Below are positions 61,707 through 64,000 of a stretch of 64,000 nucleotides of DNA, one piece after another (position 1 is the stretch's first letter; every line of letters starts with the position of its first letter). A program made the position numbers and the translations under genes. The stretch comes from Marinilabilia rubra. GTDB taxonomy: Bacteria; Bacteroidota; Bacteroidia; Bacteroidales; Marinilabiliaceae. Below the pieces are notes generated by a model. It was not told where the DNA came from, searched no databases, and saw only the letters and a program-made list of their open reading frames with translations. Location: positions 186,001 to 250,000 of the forward strand of contig NZ_QEWP01000003.1 of the NCBI RefSeq assembly GCF_003121985.1, in the 5' to 3' direction.

Positions 61707-61726
61707 TGCCTGTCGGCAGACAGGCA
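61707..61726. repeat. Short perfect palindrome in the leader of GH29
   Basis: TGCCTGTC and GACAGGCA form an 8-bp perfect stem with a GGCA loop, 133 bp before the fucosidase start. The CCTGCCTGTCGGCAGACAGG core resembles short REP-like palindromes frequent in Bacteroidota intergenic DNA. No T tract follows. Confidence 0.5.
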
Positions 61727-61858
61727 AGACAAATCATAATCGACTAATAATATGAACATTAACTTAAAATTCCATTAATCTATAAACAATCAATTCAAAG
61801 ATTATTGCAAAAATTTAACGAACTATTATTATCAAAACTTATTTAAAACATAACCATA

Positions 61859-64000
61859 ATGATTGCCAGATTTTTATTTTCAGTCATCTTATTTCTGATA
61901 ATTTCAGGAAGTGCTTACTCCCAAAACACATTTGTCAAGCGAGTGGACTTCGAACCCGGTGAATCTTTAGAGAGTAAAATTCATAAGGCGGCCAGAGTTG
62001 TTCCAACCCAGGAACAATACGAATGGCAAAAACTCGAAATGACGGCTTTTATCCATTTCGGCATCAATACATTCACCGGCCGGGAATGGGGGGATGGCAC
62101 CGAATCGCCTGAGATATTCAACCCCACACAACTTGATGCCCGCCAGTGGGTAAAGAATCTTAAAGAGGCCGGAATGAAAATGGTCATCATTACGGCCAAA
62201 CATCACGACGGGTTTTGTCTGTGGCCGACCAAAACTACAGACCATTCAGTGGCTTCCTCCCCATGGAAAAAAGGCAAGGGCGATGTGGTTAAAGAACTCA
62301 GGGAAGCCTGCCACGAATTTGACATGAAGTTTGGTGTTTACCTCTCTCCCTGGGATAGGAATGCAGAATATTATGGCGACTCTCCGGCTTACAATGAGTT
62401 TTTCCTCAATCAGCTTACTGAGTTGCTAACCTGGTACGGCAAAGTAGACGAGGTCTGGTTTGACGGCGCCAACGGAGAAGGCCCCAATGGGAAAAAGCAG
62501 ATTTACGACTGGGATGCCTATTACAATAAAATCGAAGAGCTTCAGCCCAACGCAGTAGTGGCTGTTGTTGGTGAAGATGTGCGGTGGGTAGGCACCGAAA
62601 CCGGCTACGGACGTGAAACAGAGTGGAGTGTGACTGCCTTGGCACCCGGAGCACGACCCGAGATGACTAAAATCAAAGAAGAAAGGGGACTCAATGCCCA
62701 ATCGGAAGACCTGGGAAGTCGCGATGTAATTGAGAAAGCCGACCATTTGTTCTGGTATCCGGCTGAAGTGGATGTTTCCATTCGTCCGGGATGGTTTTAT
62801 CATGAAGAGGAGGACAACCGTGTGAAGTCTCTGGCCAAAATGGTGGATATCTATTTCAACTCGGTGGGATTAAACTCTGTATTGCTGCTCAATATCCCAC
62901 CCGATAAACGTGGACTTATTCACGAAAATGATGTGGCTCGCCTCAAAGAGCTAAAAAGCTACCTGGACAAAACCTTTTCTCGAAATCTAATGGCTGGAGC
63001 TGCCTTTTCACAGGCTATTCAGTCACAAACCGTCCCTGCAGACAATACTTTTGGTGCTGCCTGGAAGACCAACCAGATTCCCGCTACTGCTGAAGCTGAT
63101 TTAGTGGGGACAAAGACCTTCAATGTCATCCTGCTTCAGGAAGACATCACCAAAGGACAGCGTGTTGAAAAATTCAGAGTTGAGGCTTATATTAACAATC
63201 AGTGGAAATCAATAGCCTCATCCACCACTATCGGATATAAAAAGTTGCTTCGTATCCCCGAAACCAGTGCCTCAGGCGTTAGGTTAATCATTGAAGAGGC
63301 ACGTGACAATGCCATTATTTCCAATTTTGGATTATTCAAAGCACCTGAGATTCTTACCGACCCGGTGATCAGAAGAAACAAACACGGAGAGGTAACCATT
63401 GCAACGGAAACGTCTCATCCGGCAATCCGATACACTTTAAACAGCTCTGAACCCACAGCTTCCTCCATCGAATATAAAGGACCGTTCCTGCTTAAGGACG
63501 GCGGAACGGTAAAAGCGCGCTCTTTCATCAATAACTACGAAGAGGAAAGCGGGGTGGTAACCGAAGAATTTTTCATTAATAAATCGAAATGGAAAGTTAT
63601 TGACCAAAGCGATGAGTATGGCGGATACTCAGCAGACAAAGCCATCGATGGCAACACCGGAACCATGTGGCATACACCCTGGCAAGGCGATGTTACTTCG
63701 CATCCCCACTACATCTCGGTTGACATGGGTGAAAAACTAAAAATCAACGGGTTTTATTATGCACCACGCGCTGGTGAAAACAAAAGCGGGACAACAGCCA
63801 AATACTCTTTCTTCGTGAGCAAGAACGGCAATAAGTGGCACAAGGTGGTGGACCATGGTGAATTCTCCAATATTGCCAACAACCCCATCAAACAAAACGT
63901 GGAATTCATTAAGCCATACAAGGCTCGTTATTTCAAGTTTGTCAGCCATGAAGGAGCTTTTGCCGAAGACTGGATTTCAATGGGCGAGATAGGTGTAATG
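61859..64000 (+). CDS. GH29 alpha-L-fucosidase, 3' end cut by the window
   Basis: An open frame of 714 codons from the ATG at 61859 continues past the right edge. The signal peptide ends SAYSQ. The GH29 barrel shows FIHFGINTFTGREWGDG, MVIITAKHHDGFCLWPTK and VDEVWFDGANGEG with the expected nucleophile Asp202. The C-terminal side has an Fn3/chitobiase-like segment (IRYTLNSSEPTASS) and the start of an F5/8-type C domain (AIDGNTGTMWHTPWQGD) that often binds galactose-type sugars. It removes alpha-L-fucose. It follows the two sulfatase genes with a 202-bp spacer, so it may share their transcript. Confidence 0.94.
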   Translation, partial: MIARFLFSVILFLIISGSAYSQNTFVKRVDFEPGESLESKIHKAARVVPTQEQYEWQKLEMTAFIHFGINTFTGREWGDGTESPEIFNPTQLDARQWVKNLKEAGMKMVIITAKHHDGFCLWPTKTTDHSVASSPWKKGKGDVVKELREACHEFDMKFGVYLSPWDRNAEYYGDSPAYNEFFLNQLTELLTWYGKVDEVWFDGANGEGPNGKKQIYDWDAYYNKIEELQPNAVVAVVGEDVRWVGTETGYGRETEWSVTALAPGARPEMTKIKEERGLNAQSEDLGSRDVIEKADHLFWYPAEVDVSIRPGWFYHEEEDNRVKSLAKMVDIYFNSVGLNSVLLLNIPPDKRGLIHENDVARLKELKSYLDKTFSRNLMAGAAFSQAIQSQTVPADNTFGAAWKTNQIPATAEADLVGTKTFNVILLQEDITKGQRVEKFRVEAYINNQWKSIASSTTIGYKKLLRIPETSASGVRLIIEEARDNAIISNFGLFKAPEILTDPVIRRNKHGEVTIATETSHPAIRYTLNSSEPTASSIEYKGPFLLKDGGTVKARSFINNYEEESGVVTEEFFINKSKWKVIDQSDEYGGYSADKAIDGNTGTMWHTPWQGDVTSHPHYISVDMGEKLKINGFYYAPRAGENKSGTTAKYSFFVSKNGNKWHKVVDHGEFSNIANNPIKQNVEFIKPYKARYFKFVSHEGAFAEDWISMGEIGVM

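Overview
The window looks like a chromosomal segment of a free-living or mucus-associated Bacteroidota, probably of a Marinilabiliales-like lineage. The reasons are two SusC/SusD pairs, a hybrid two-component regulator, secreted proteins with type IX secretion (T9SS) C-terminal tails, many S1 sulfatases, and promoters of the Bacteroidota type (TTTG, about 21 nt, TAnnTTTG). The genus cannot be fixed from the sequence alone. No rRNA, tRNA, CRISPR array or intact transposase gene was seen.

Layout. (1) Positions 1-2773, minus strand: the end of a surface-polysaccharide cluster (partial sugar-transferase-like gene, NAD-dependent sugar epimerase, ATP-grasp protein). (2) 3154-4774, plus strand: an AT-rich cassette of three uncharacterised genes. 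(3) metK (minus), then an NahK-like sugar kinase and a CBM9-like protein (plus). (4) 8476-25306, minus strand: PUL 1, transcribed right to left as a T9SS-exported unknown, GH18 with LamG domains and a T9SS tail, small lipoprotein, SusC, SusD, CAPSR sulfatase, GH20, GH2. (5) 25940-30678, minus strand: hybrid two-component sensor/regulator and a GntR/FCD repressor, probably co-transcribed. (6) 30799-45104, plus strand: PUL 2, a sialic-acid locus: SusC, SusD, GH33 sialidase, GH20, N-acetylneuraminate lyase, a Kelch mutarotase fused to a sodium symporter, and an AGE-type epimerase. (7) 45528-64000: GH110 (minus), then plus-strand sulfatase, BNR-4 propeller, sulfatase, GH88, exported PHP phosphoesterase, GH2, two sulfatases and a GH29 fucosidase that runs off the right edge.

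Together the genes describe a host-type glycan programme: removal of sialic acid, sulfate, alpha-galactose, fucose, beta-galactose and HexNAc, with catabolism of the released sialic acid. PUL 1 (GH18, GH20, GH2, a GlcNAc-6-sulfatase-like enzyme) would suit a poly-LacNAc, keratan-sulfate-like or N-glycan substrate. The GH88/BNR-4/sulfatase group points to a second, uronic-acid-containing sulfated glycan.

The most notable find is a 15-bp inverted repeat, TTATGTATGACATAA. It lies just downstream of a consensus promoter for the PUL 2 susC and beside the GntR gene. A 14/15 copy recurs 24 kb away in the leader of the GH2-sulfatase-fucosidase operon, so one GntR repressor may control both. Other points of interest are the mutarotase-symporter fusion, the three-gene cassette, and several MITE-like or palindromic elements in the intergenic gaps.
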